A stretch of DNA of 60,569 nt from JAKLIH01 sp964618955 (GTDB lineage: Bacteria; Patescibacteriota; Minisyncoccia; UBA6257; JAKLIH01): the NCBI GenBank assembly GCA_964618955.1, contig CAZUBO010000005.1, positions 1 through 60,569 on the forward strand, read 5' to 3'. The notes under the pieces were generated by a model. That model saw only the letters and a list, made by a program, of their open reading frames with translations, was not told where the DNA came from and searched no databases. Each line of letters starts with the position of its first letter. The stretch's first letter is position 1. Position numbers and translations under genes: made by a program. Positions 52,284 to 60,569 of the stretch are shown in pieces.

Positions 52284-53351
52284 ATGGATTTAAAAGTTGG
52301 AATTGTCGGAATGCCTAATGTTGGCAAATCAACATTGTTTCAAACAATAACTAAGAAGAATGTTGATATTGCTAATTATCCTTTTTGTACGATTGAACCT
52401 AATATTGGAATAGTTTCTGTTCCGGATTATCGAATTGGCCAATTAGCTGAGTTTAGCAAATCTAAAAAGGTAATTTCCGCTATTGTTGAGTTTGTGGATA
52501 TTGCTGGGTTAGTTAAGGGAGCTAATGAAGGTGAAGGCTTGGGGAATCAATTCTTATCACATATCAGGGAAGTAAATGCTATAGTATATGTTTTAAGAGC
52601 TTTTAAGAATGATAAGATAATTAATGTTCAAGATAATGTTGATCCTATTGAATCTAAAAATATCTTAGATACGGAATTATTATTAAAAGATTTGGATACG
52701 GTTGATAAGAGACTGCAATCTTTAGAGAGAGAATCTCGTACTGGGAATACTGAATCAATAAAAGAGAAAATTGTTTTCGAGAAGGTTAAAGAACATTTGA
52801 ATAAAGGAATACAAATACGAGATATTGATTTAGATGATAAAGAGAAGATAATTTTGAAGAATTATTCGTTTTTAACGAATAAGCCATGTTTGTATTTGTT
52901 GAATGGGGTTGATGAAGAAATTGATCAAAAGATTATTTCTTTTTTTGAAAGTAATAATTATCCATATTTGATTATTGATGTGAAGACGGAATTCGAAGCT
53001 GCTTGTATGTCTATTGAAGAACGAGAATTATTGGGATTACCATGCGAAAGTGAGTTAGATATTTTAATTCGTAGGAGCTATAAATTATTAGATTTGATTA
53101 CATTCTTTACTACTGGAGAAGACGAGACCAGAGCTTGAACTATTAAGAATGGAACTTTAGCTCCGGAAGCTGGGGGAGTAATTCATAGTGATTTTGAAAC
53201 TAAGTTTATTAAAGCTAATGTAATTGATTGAAAGAAATTAATTGATTGTGGGTCTTTTGAGAAGGCAAGATCTTTAGGCTTATTAAGAATGGAAGGCAAG
53301 GAGTATTTAGTTAAGGATGGAGATATTATGGAATTTAAACATGGTCAATAA
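52284..53351 (+). CDS. ychF: Obg-family ATPase YchF
   Basis: A 355-aa ribosome-associated P-loop ATPase. 'KVGIVGMPNVGKSTLFQTIT' (G1), 'FVDIAGLVKGANEGEGLGNQFL' in part (G3), the NxxE-type G4 replacement 'LLNGVDEE', and the TGS domain with 'FTTGEDETRAWTIKNGTLAP' in part, 'GVIHSDFETKFI'. The TGA at RA-W-TIK is an invariant Trp in this family. Widespread, involved in translation and stress. Overlaps no gene; the PRTase-like ORF starts 10 bp later. Confidence 0.96.
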
Positions 53352-53361
53352 ATTAAATAAT

Positions 53362-54111
53362 ATGAAAGAGATGATTGATGATAATATAAATAAAGAATAT
53401 CCAGAAATAAAATATAAACATTTGAATTGGTCAGTAGACATTTTTAAAGTATTAATTGAAAAAATGTTTTCTGAAATAAAAGATCATAAATTTGATGTTG
53501 TTATTGGAGACGATGTTTCTGGTAGATTGCCAACTTTGATAATTGGAGGACTGATGAAACTGGTATATAAAGAAATGGGGGTACAAGGGCCTAAAATATT
53601 GTTTTTGGCTGGGCATAGAGATAAACAGTTAGATTTATCAAATAAATTTACTTATTTTGAAGATACTACTATGCTGATATGAGAAGAAAAATTAGATAAA
53701 TATTTTGAATATTTAAAATATAATAATATAATTAATAATAAATCTAATGTGCTGTTTGTTACAGATTATATAGATTCTGGACAAACAATATCTGCTTTTT
53801 TAAATTTTTTTAAGCAAAAAAATATTAATATTTCTATAGTCGCAGTACAAATTGGTGATAAAAGTTTATTTAATACTAAAGACATACCTTTTTATAAAGG
53901 AGACGAAGGGTGTATACAATCACCATTGTTTTATGATAATGGTAAAAAAGGATTAAGAACTTTGATAAAAACTAAAATAGACAATATTTTTTCTGAAGTT
54001 TCTAATGAAAAAAGCCATGTCGAAAATAGCCAAAAAATAAAAGATGTTCGTAAAGATGTTAAGACTATAGTTAGCATGTTAAAAGATCATTACGATAGTT
54101 TAAATAAATAA
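53362..54111 (+). CDS. Phosphoribosyltransferase-like protein
   Basis: A 249-aa protein. 'KFDVVIGDDVSGRLPTLIIG' and especially 'VLFVTDYIDSGQTISAFLNF' match the type I PRTase PRPP-binding loop (VxxVDDxxxSGxT), with Asp-to-Tyr differences that make catalysis uncertain. The N-terminal part is helical and the C-terminal 80 residues are charged. One TGA is read as Trp. I preferred ATG 53362 over 53341, which overlaps ychF. Similar stand-alone PRTase-like genes are seen in stress or phage-associated loci, but nothing here fixes the role. Confidence 0.55.
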
Positions 54112-54112
54112 T

Positions 54113-54949
54113 ATGAAATTTTTTGATTCTCATTGTCATTTACAATTCGAAGCTTTTGATGAGGTACGAATTGATATTGTAAACGATATGATTAAAAATG
54201 GTTCAAGATTAGTTAATGTTGGTTCGAGTATTGAAAATTCCGAATCAGGTATTTTATTATCTGAAAAATACCCAGATTTATTTGTTAGCTCAGTTGGGGT
54301 ACATCCATTTCATAGTTTGGGGTTTGAGATTTATGAAGATAAAGATGAAGCGCATAATTTAAAAATTCAATATCCTCAGGATTTAAATAAATTAAAAGAA
54401 TTAGCTAAGAATACAATAGTCAAGGCTATCGGGGAATGTGGAATTGATTTTTCGTATTTCAAAGATTTGGAAGGAGGAAGTAAGGAATTAGAAGAATGAA
54501 AACAAAAGCAAATTGAATGCTTTAGATTTCAAATTCAATTGGCTAAAGAATTGAATTTGCCTTTGATTTTGCATATACGGAAGGAATATATGCTAGCTTT
54601 AAATATTTTAAAAGAAGAAGGATTTAATGGCAAAGCAGTTTTTCATTTTTTTAAAGGGAAGAAGGCTGATTTTGAAGAGATTTTAAAAAATACAAATTAC
54701 TTTTTTGGTTTTTCCGGAGTAGTTACATATGACGAGAGTATGAATGAGATAATACGAGAAGTGCCAATAGATCGGATAATGATTGAGACTGATGCTCCAT
54801 ATGTAGCGCCATTACCTTTTAGGGGGGAATTGAATAAGCCAGAATATGTTATTAAAGTTGCTGAATTAATTGCTTTGTTGAAGGGAATTAGTGTTGAAGA
54901 AGTTTTGAAAATTACTTTTGATAATGCGATAAAATTCTTTGGAATTTAA
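54113..54949 (+). CDS. tatD: TatD-family metal-dependent DNase
   Basis: A 278-aa TIM-barrel hydrolase. Metal ligands 'FFDSHCHLQF' (HxH), 'VKAIGECGIDF' (Glu), 'PLILHIRKEY' (His), 'KAVFHFFKG' (His) and 'IMIETDAPYVAPLPFRG' (Asp) are all in order. One TGA is read as Trp. TatD enzymes are 3'-5' exonucleases or DNA repair nucleases. It follows the PRTase-like gene by 1 bp and ends in a terminator overlapping its stop codon. Confidence 0.94.
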
Positions 54950-54972
54950 AAAACGCCTTTGGGGCGTTTTTC
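54949..54972. terminator. Terminator between tatD and tRNA-Ala
   Basis: AAAAACGCC-TTTG-GGGCGTTTTT hairpin, A/T flanks on both sides, so usable from either direction. Confidence 0.88.
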
Positions 54973-54978
54973 GTTTTG

Positions 54979-55051
54979 TGGACCGTGGGAGATTCGAACT
55001 CCCGACCCCCTGCTTGCAAAGCAGGTGCTCTACCAACTGAGCCAACGGCCC
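54979..55051 (-). tRNA. tRNA-Ala (TGC)
   Basis: On the minus strand: acceptor GGGCCGT / ACGGTCC (one G-U), D-arm GCTC-AGTTGGTA-GAGC, anticodon stem CTGCT / AGCAG with loop TTGCA core (anticodon TGC), T-arm GGGAG-TTCGAAT-CTCCC. No encoded CCA. Confidence 0.95.
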
Positions 55052-55181
55052 GGATTAAGTCTTCTATATATTATCAAACTTTTTGTAATAAGTAAATAGT
55101 TTGGGGTTTTTGATAAATACAGTTGTTTTTTTTGAAAAAATCACATATTATATATGTAATTAATAAATTAAAATGTATATT

Positions 55182-56369
55182 ATGAAAAGCAAATTTGTTT
55201 CATTGTTAGTAGTGATGTTTTTGTTGGTAGGGGGTGTTGTATTTGCTCAAGAGCAAATTGATACAACTACTACAACTATGTTAGAGACAACAACTACTAG
55301 TACTAGTAAGCCAGCAGTAATGCCATTTTCTTTTACAGTAAATAAATGGTTCTTGCAATTGCGAAAGGCAGTGACTACCAATACAGTGCAAAAAGCTAAA
55401 TTAGATACTCAGATACTAGAGAAGGAGGAAAAGGCAATTAATAAAATGGTAGAAGATAACAAGATCTTGATTACTGATAAGTTAGTTACTAACTATATTC
55501 AAAAGAAAGAGAATATTGCTACTCAATTAGAGAAATTAAAAGCCAAAGGCCAAAAGGTTGACGAATTGATTGCTAGTATCAAGAATGGCACGATAGACCA
55601 AGCCTCGCCTTTAGCTAAGAAGCTAGAGAATGCAACTGATGAACAAAAGGCTAAATTAATTAGTAATTTAGAAAAGAACAAAGAAAATATTAATAAAAGA
55701 ATTGAAGTTAAAGAAGGGGTGTTGCAGAATGCTAAGACAGATGAAGAGTTAAAAGCTTTGAAAGAGAAAGTAATTTTAAATTCGGAAGAACGAAAAGCAA
55801 TATTTGATCAATTAGTTGAATTAGTTAAAGACAAGATTTTGTTATTAAATGAAGTTCAAAAAGAACATTTTCATAATTTCTTAAGATCCAAGATTGCTAG
55901 AGCTGATGCTGAACAACTAGCAAAGATGAAGGAACAAATCGCTGATGGATCAATTAAGGTTGAATTAGAGAATATTATTGCTAAGATAGTTGCTAATCCT
56001 AAACCATTAGTTAATCCGGAGAAGAAGGTTCTGATTGAAGAAAGAAAGGATTTGAATACTGAAATTAAAGAAGAGAAGAAGGGAATAATAGAGAATGCTA
56101 AACAAAAGATTCAGGAATTAAAAGATCTTAAGATTAAGTCTTTACTTCCAGAAGAAAAGCAAAAGATTATGGAAGATGCTAAGAATATAAAACAAGAAGG
56201 AATTGAGAAGATGAAGCAATTAAACGAAGAGAAGAATAAAAGATTAGAAGAATTGAAAGATAAGGTGCAAAATTTGCAAAAACCAGCAAAACCAATACAA
56301 CAGATGAATGAGGCATTGAATAATGCAATACCAAACGCAACTACTACTCCAAGTACGATTGGGAATTAG
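55182..56369 (+). CDS. Secreted coiled-coil protein (DUF5667-like)
   Basis: A 395-aa exported protein. Signal peptide 'MKSKFVSLLVVMFLLVGGVVFA' with cleavage after FAQ-like residues, a Thr-rich linker (TTTTTMLETTTTSTS), then a long Lys/Glu-rich helical region with heptads from about residue 60 to 370, and a Thr/Pro C-terminus. It resembles the DUF5667 helical exported proteins of CPR, though that name is tentative. Only one Trp, coded TGG. An in-frame ATG at 55173 would add three residues. Confidence 0.72.
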   Translation: MKSKFVSLLVVMFLLVGGVVFAQEQIDTTTTTMLETTTTSTSKPAVMPFSFTVNKWFLQLRKAVTTNTVQKAKLDTQILEKEEKAINKMVEDNKILITDKLVTNYIQKKENIATQLEKLKAKGQKVDELIASIKNGTIDQASPLAKKLENATDEQKAKLISNLEKNKENINKRIEVKEGVLQNAKTDEELKALKEKVILNSEERKAIFDQLVELVKDKILLLNEVQKEHFHNFLRSKIARADAEQLAKMKEQIADGSIKVELENIIAKIVANPKPLVNPEKKVLIEERKDLNTEIKEEKKGIIENAKQKIQELKDLKIKSLLPEEKQKIMEDAKNIKQEGIEKMKQLNEEKNKRLEELKDKVQNLQKPAKPIQQMNEALNNAIPNATTTPSTIGN

Positions 56370-56380
56370 AGTTGAATCTA

Positions 56381-56402
56381 GGATATATCAATATATCCTG
56401 GA
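56381..56402. repeat. Hairpin after the coiled-coil gene
   Basis: AGGATATAT-CA-ATATATCCT, a perfect 9-bp inverted repeat 12 bp after the stop. There is no clear T-run, so it is a weak terminator or a processing hairpin. Confidence 0.45.
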
Positions 56403-56523
56403 TTTCAATAAGCGTGGACGCTACTTGATTTTTTTTAAAAAATACATTACACTATATGTATAAATAAACACTAAGGTCGATTAAAATTGTTTTAAATATT
56501 TTAATAAAAATAAAAATTAAATT

Positions 56524-57201
56524 ATGATAGATAATATTGCAGAATCAACAACAATAGCTTTGATTCAATTATGAAATTCATTTTTATTCTTCATGCCTAG
56601 ATTTATTGGGGCTTTAATTATTTTCTTTGTTGGAGTAATTATCGCTGCTGGCATTGCAGAATTAATTGAAAGAATTATTGACGCTATAAAAATTGATAGA
56701 GTGTTAGAAAAGATCGGTTTTAAGAATTTTACAGATAAGGCTGGTATCAAATTGGATGCAGGCTTTTTTGTCGCCCAATTGTCAAAATGATTAATCATTT
56801 TGGTATTCTTATCAGCAACATTGGATTACTTAAGTTTAAGTTCTTTTGCCGAATACTTAAATAAAGTCGTTGCCTATATTCCTAATGCAATTGTCGCAGT
56901 TTTAATCTTATTGGTTACTGCCTTAGTTGCTGATTTCGTTGGCAAGATAATCCGAGCTTCAGCTAAAGGAACAGGTATGAGATTGTATCAAACATCTTCT
57001 TCTTTTGCTAAGTGAGCTATCTATATCGTTGGTTTCTTAACAGCTATTGAAAAATTAGGTGTTCCAACAATGTACTTAGCAACAATATTTACTGGTTTAA
57101 TAGTTATGTTAGCTATTGCTGGTGGTATTGCTTTCGGCTTAGGCGGAAAAGATTTTGCTAAAGATATTTTGGATACTGTCAAAGACGGTATGAAAGAATA
57201 A
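56524..57201 (+). CDS. MscS-like TM-helix-repeat membrane protein
   Basis: A 225-aa membrane protein with four to five helices. The repeated unit 'PRFIGALIIFFVGVIIAAG...' and 'PNAIVAVLILLVTALVADF' is the conserved TM-helix repeat of MscS-related CPR proteins. The last helix 'AIAGGIAFGLGGKDFAKDI' matches the pore-lining Gly/Ala helix of MscS (usual GxAxGLGxxxxAxN), but the soluble MscS C-terminal domain is missing. Three TGAs are read as Trp. Possible osmotic-stress channel; ion conduction is inference. Confidence 0.8.
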
Positions 57202-57216
57202 AATTCTTTAAAATTA

Positions 57217-57244
57217 AAACAGCACTTTAGGGTGCTGTTTTTTT
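57217..57244 (+). terminator. Rho-independent terminator
   Basis: AAAACAGCAC-TTTAG-GGTGCTGTTTTTTT, right after the MscS-like gene. Confidence 0.9.
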
Positions 57245-57254
57245 GTTTGGTTTT

Positions 57255-57334
57255 AAGAAAAATGACCCTTTGTATCAAAATTAAGTTTTACTTTGGCTTC
57301 TCGATTCCAAAGGTGGACTATACAAAGGGTCATT
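57255..57334 (-). ncRNA. Candidate hairpin small RNA
   Basis: In the 375-bp gap before the transposase, the minus strand carries a 17-bp-spaced promoter (57338-57366). A transcript of about 75-80 nt would follow and fold into one long hairpin: a 15-bp outer stem AATGACCCTTTGTAT / ATACAAAGGGTCATT enclosing an inner ACCTTTGG / CCAAAGT stem, and ending in a T-run (TTTTTCTT). Promoter, fold and terminator together make a complete small-RNA gene. No family is recognised. It could also be an element-end structure of the nearby transposon. Confidence 0.55.
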
Positions 57335-57337
57335 CGT

Positions 57338-57366
57338 ATTATACCACAAAAAGCTTAATATGTAAA
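57338..57366 (-). promoter_or_regulatory. Promoter of the hairpin small RNA
   Basis: Minus strand -35 TTTACA and -10 TATAAT with a 17-bp spacer; the start would be near 57332, at the base of the hairpin. Confidence 0.65.
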
Positions 57367-57576
57367 GGGAGTGAATTTGGTTGGGCATAGATGGTAATAT
57401 ACATTTTGTGCACAAACCTAAGCAATTAATTAGGTATGTTTTAAAGGTTTTTAAAGAAAAATATTCGAAATTTAGTAGGTTCTCTGAATACTTTGCAGTG
57501 GATAAATGTTTTAACATTTTACAAATTAAAGAATTTAGTTTAAAATCAGAAGTATTAATTAATTTTAAACTAAACT

Positions 57577-58971
57577 ATGTTAAACTCAATCATTGTCATG
57601 CCCTACAAACAAAGTCGTAAGGTTAATGACTTAATCACTAAATTTCAGATAGGCAGATTAATCTTTAAAGACCAACTCAGTAACCAAGCTATTGCTAAAG
57701 TGTATTCCTGTCATCGAAATACCATTAGTAATATTAAGAATGAAATTAACAAACATTTAACAATAACCATCATGGAAATGTTAACTATCAACAAGTCTTT
57801 TGATTTAGAAACTATTAAATTACATTTTAACTTCTTAATAGCTAAATCAACTAAGCCGAAAACTAACAAAAGATCTTTAAACTCAGAAGACAAACAAACT
57901 ATTGTTGATCTCTTTACTAAGTCTAACTATTCTTATCAACGAATAACCAATCATTTAAAACAACAAGGCTATGATATGACTATCTTTACTATCGGCAAGA
58001 TTAGAAAGATTCTTAAAGACAATCAAGACAAGAAAAGAAAAACCAAGACTGTCACGGGTGAACGGCGAAATCTGTATGATTATGCTGGAATAGAAGCTTT
58101 TAGATACCTTCAGTATGATACTAAGAAGATTACTGATCAACATGCTCTACCTAAAGATATCTATGATAAATTCAAATCTAATCCTAAGCTACCAATCTAT
58201 CAATGAACCATTATTGATGTTAAGACTCGAACTAGATTCTTAGCTTGATCTCGAAGAATTAATTCTACCTTTGGATTGCAATTTCTTATCTATGTAATTA
58301 CTTGGTTAAGAGCTCATGGAATTACTCAAGATATCTCAATTCAATGCGATATGGGCTGTGAATTCTATTCTGATTCTAAAGCCAAACAAGAAATTTGAAA
58401 TACCAGGCTAAAAGAATTAAAGGCTTTTATCTATGATACTGAAGGCCAGAAATGAAAACAAAATATCATTGAAAGATCTCATCGAATTGATGATGAATGA
58501 TTCTACTGTCCTAGAGGTAAATTCATTGATACTAAAGATTCCTTTCTTGCTGAAGCTCAGAATTGAATAATCTTCTACAACAATCGAAGTCATTATGGTA
58601 TTGGTATGAATGGTCTAAGTCCTAAAGAAAAGCTACTAAGCTTAGGCTATTACAATGCTGACCAGATATGTAACTTTCCTTGCTTAATCTTAGAAGACTT
58701 CTTTGTTACTTTACAAGAGTTGATCTCTGAGAGTTATGCACAAAATGTATTGACTTTGTACCACAATAATGGAACTAAAGGCTATGACGTAGATATTGTT
58801 GATAGAGATTATAAAGATGGAACAGTCTACAGAGAAAGTAAACCTGTTTATCGTGACCATACCGTTGGTATGGATCGTCCTAAAGATCACGATGATTCTC
58901 AAGCAGTAAAAGAGTATCAAGAACATGAATCTAGTGGCGATAGAGAAGGTAACGGCGGTAGTGGCAAATAA
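57577..58971 (+). CDS. DDE (rve) integrase/transposase
   Basis: A 464-aa transposase. N-terminal HTH region (KFQIGRLIFKDQLSNQAIAK, 'HRNTISNIKNEI'), a second HTH, then the rve core. The DDE residues are D in 'QWTIIDVKTRTRFLAW', D in 'SIQCDMGCEF' and E in 'NIIERSHRIDDEWF'. At least seven TGAs are read as Trp, so the element is long resident in UGA=Trp hosts. The C-terminal 70 residues are an unusual Asp/Arg/Gly-rich tail (RDYKDGTVYRESKPVYRD, 'SSGDREGNGGSGK'). No terminal inverted repeats could be defined, so element boundaries are unknown. Confidence 0.85.
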
Positions 58972-58988
58972 TACCTTTGATTGTCTTA

Positions 58989-59020
58989 TTAGCAGGGGAC
59001 AATCGTCCCCTGCTAATTTT
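58989..59020 (+). terminator. Rho-independent terminator
   Basis: A perfect 12-bp stem TTAGCAGGGGAC-AATC-GTCCCCTGCTAA followed by TTTT, after the transposase gene. Confidence 0.85.
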
Positions 59021-59043
59021 AATCAAAATAATAATATAAAAAT

Positions 59044-59547
59044 ATGATTTTAGCAAATGGTTCGCCCGATAATGATTATCATGGTTTAGAATTCCAATGA
59101 GCTTGAATTATTTTATGCAAAGGAGTTCTGCCAAGAAAGGATATGATAGTAATTTTAAAACATTTTAATATGCGATTTTTTGGTGATAATTGAGAGGAAA
59201 ATATTTCATTAGAAGATGTTGGTAATGTTATTTTGAGTGATGTTATGGGGAATGACCTTTTTCCGTATTTGCCAAATTATATTAAAGAAAATTATCCAAA
59301 ATTATTTACTTTTGAGGAAGCAGAAAAGATGTATAATACTTTGATGAATATTGATAGCGAAATTGATATCACTAAGCTTTGGATGAGCATCGAAAAGGAT
59401 TCATTGTATCTTGAAATTGCAAAAGATAAGTTAAAGATTTTAGAAGAAGATAAAAATAATAAAATTGAAAAAAGTGATTATTTCAAGAATATAATTGAAG
59501 AAATTATAGTTTCTTTGTACAAGTTAGCTATGAAGAGCTATAATTAA
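59044..59547 (+). CDS. Hypothetical protein
   Basis: A 167-aa soluble acidic protein with an aromatic N-terminal part (GLEFQWAWIILCKG, two TGA-coded Trp) and a helical C-terminal half (EKDSLYLEIAKDKLKILEED). Not recognised. It uses TGA for Trp like the core genes. Confidence 0.62.
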
Positions 59548-59621
59548 TGATATTTTTAGTTGCAATAATTTTAAAAATTTGATAAAATATATATGTTAAA
59601 AGTTAATTAATTTTTGATATT

Positions 59622-60431
59622 ATGAAGAATAAACAATTATGAATAATTGTTCTGGCATTAGGATTGATTGTAGTATCATTGTTTTTTTACGGTAAAGTGC
59701 AATCATCTTTTCCAGAATACTTAAGAATTACAAAAGACAAGAGATTAATAGAACTTTCAATCAATCATTTGTTTTCAGGATCTAAGAAAACTGAAAAACC
59801 AAAGAATAGTCTCTTTATTAATAACAACTATCAAAGTTGTATTGACCAGAGTAATGGGAATGTCAATTGCACGTCTTATTGTCCAGGTGGAAATCAAAGT
59901 GGGCAATATTGTCCCCCAGCTAATGCCTACATTAATGCTTATAGCGAAGAGGGTAAGGGGAGTAGGGATATTATAGTTACTAATCATTCTTATTATTTTA
60001 ATTATGCAATGAGTAGAATATTTGGCTTTGGACAATATCCAGAGAGCGGAATACTCACTTCTAATACTGAGAAATTTAAAGCTCCAAGAGTTATTGCTTT
60101 CTTAGATCCAAATAATGTTAAAAAATCAGATAAAATTTCTTGATGTAATGGAACTATTAGAATTGAAAGAGCTTTGCTAGGGTATGCCAAATCGAAAAAT
60201 ACCAATGGTAGCACACGAATTGATACTAATGTCCCAGCAGTGTATTTCTATGTTTCAAGATATATCTATCCACAAGACAAGAGTAAACAACCTCAAAAAT
60301 GTATTAATTTTGGTTTACCAATTGATATAGTAGAACCTAATTTGGAAGCAGTTAAAACATATTTACCAAATAATTTTGATAATAGTAAGATATTGTATTA
60401 CTTTTTGGATTTACAGGAATATCCTAACTAA
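59622..60431 (+). CDS. Membrane-anchored Cys-containing hypothetical protein
   Basis: A 269-aa protein with an N-terminal anchor (LWIIVLALGLIVVSLFFYG) and an exported domain. A Cys/Pro/Gly segment 'CTSYCPGGNQSGQYCPPANA' lies near residue 85, with further Cys at 'WCNGTIRIERALLGYAKSK' and 'KCINFGLPIDIVEP'; the six Cys could form disulphides. Two TGAs are read as Trp. No family recognised. Followed by a terminator. Confidence 0.65.
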
Positions 60432-60438
60432 TACATTA

Positions 60439-60471
60439 ATTGTTCCAAATGCTTAATTTGGGACAATTTTT
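60439..60471 (+). terminator. Rho-independent terminator
   Basis: TTGTTCCAAAT / ATTTGGGACAA hairpin (one G-U) followed by TTTTT. Confidence 0.82.
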
Positions 60472-60483
60472 ATGTGCTGGCAC

Positions 60484-60512
60484 TTTACAAAACATATATT
60501 ATGTGGTATAAT
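60484..60512 (+). promoter_or_regulatory. Promoter of the gene leaving the window
   Basis: -35 TTTACA and -10 TATAAT with a 17-bp spacer. An ATG at 60565 after an A/T-rich leader is the probable start of the next gene, of which only one codon is visible. Confidence 0.7.
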
Positions 60513-60569
60513 ATTAATGTTGTTAAAGTTAAGTTTTTAACAATTTAAATACTAAATAAATATTATGAA

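Noticed and set aside
57381..57620. 79-aa ORF upstream of the transposase
   Set aside because: It needs a TTG start, lies over A/T-rich DNA in front of the transposase and overlaps its start; it shows no recognisable pattern.
1..60569. UGA as glycine (code 25), as in Absconditabacteria/Gracilibacteria
   Set aside because: At all conserved positions checked the family residue is Trp, not Gly, for example LeuRS HPMG-W-DAFG, ThrRS GAY-W-RG, YchF RA-W-TIK, PpsA DVE-W-AKDG.

Overview
The window is a low-G+C, gene-dense bacterial chromosome segment that reads UGA as tryptophan. Every long gene is broken by in-frame TGA under the standard code and becomes one continuous, full-length, conserved protein when TGA is read as Trp. 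Many of these TGAs sit exactly where the families have a conserved Trp: LeuRS (HPMG-W-DAFGLPAE), ThrRS (GAY-W-RG), DnaE (ILIV-W-DI), YchF (RA-W-TIK) and PpsA (DPD-W-VP). UGG is used as well, and stops are UAA or UAG. The gene content suggests a member of the Patescibacteria/CPR: DUF4012, large wall proteins with PG-binding plus CARDB domains, short leaders without Shine-Dalgarno (SD) sites, and a class A RNase P RNA. MurJ and other wall genes argue against Mollicutes. The better-known recoded CPR lineages (Absconditabacteria, Gracilibacteria) use UGA for Gly, so UGA=Trp is itself notable.

The most striking locus is 7725-12902. One 1725-codon reading frame encodes three consecutive enzymes of lower glycolysis/gluconeogenesis in a nested arrangement. 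The order is PEP synthase N-terminus (33 aa), enolase C-terminal half, complete cofactor-independent phosphoglycerate mutase (GpmI), enolase N-terminal half, then the rest of PEP synthase. The enolase is therefore circularly permuted with GpmI as the tether between its natural termini, and the whole unit is inserted in the ATP-binding domain of PEP synthase. The key catalytic residues that I can place are present in all three enzymes.

Layout. 1-803: end of a LamG surface protein. 837-4096 (minus): glyA and a priA with degenerate helicase motifs. 4210-7656: a HExxH protein, rsmE, DUF167, an RBBP9-like hydrolase, DUF1653. 7725-12902: the nested glycolytic enzyme. 12965-19761: accessory genes, including GIY-YIG, an HTH-Panacea/RelE-like toxin-antitoxin pair, a candidate small RNA, a SWIM protein, an S66 peptidase and small SD-led cassettes. 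19796-27879: a methyltransferase, rnhB, miaA, a probably foreign UGA-terminated gene on the minus strand, dnaE, and a methyltransferase-GNAT fusion. 27963-35064: two giant tandem secreted wall proteins. 35137-35577: rnpB. 35680-41300: DUF4012, murJ, lepA and an FtsB-like gene, followed by two tRNAs and a thioredoxin reductase-like gene. 42489-43744: a radical SAM/SPASM enzyme with a 51-aa precursor-like peptide (RiPP). 44964-54949: thrS, leuS, an SDR, lysS, ychF, a PRTase-like gene and tatD. 54979-60569: tRNA-Ala, a secreted coiled-coil protein, an MscS-like membrane protein, a candidate small RNA, a DDE transposase and two unknown proteins.

Regulation. Many units have near-consensus -35/-10 promoters with 17-bp spacers. 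Most core genes lack an SD, whereas a handful of accessory genes have strong SDs, prefer UGG, and in two cases appear to end at UGA just before a terminator-like hairpin. That pattern suggests acquisition from standard-code donors.
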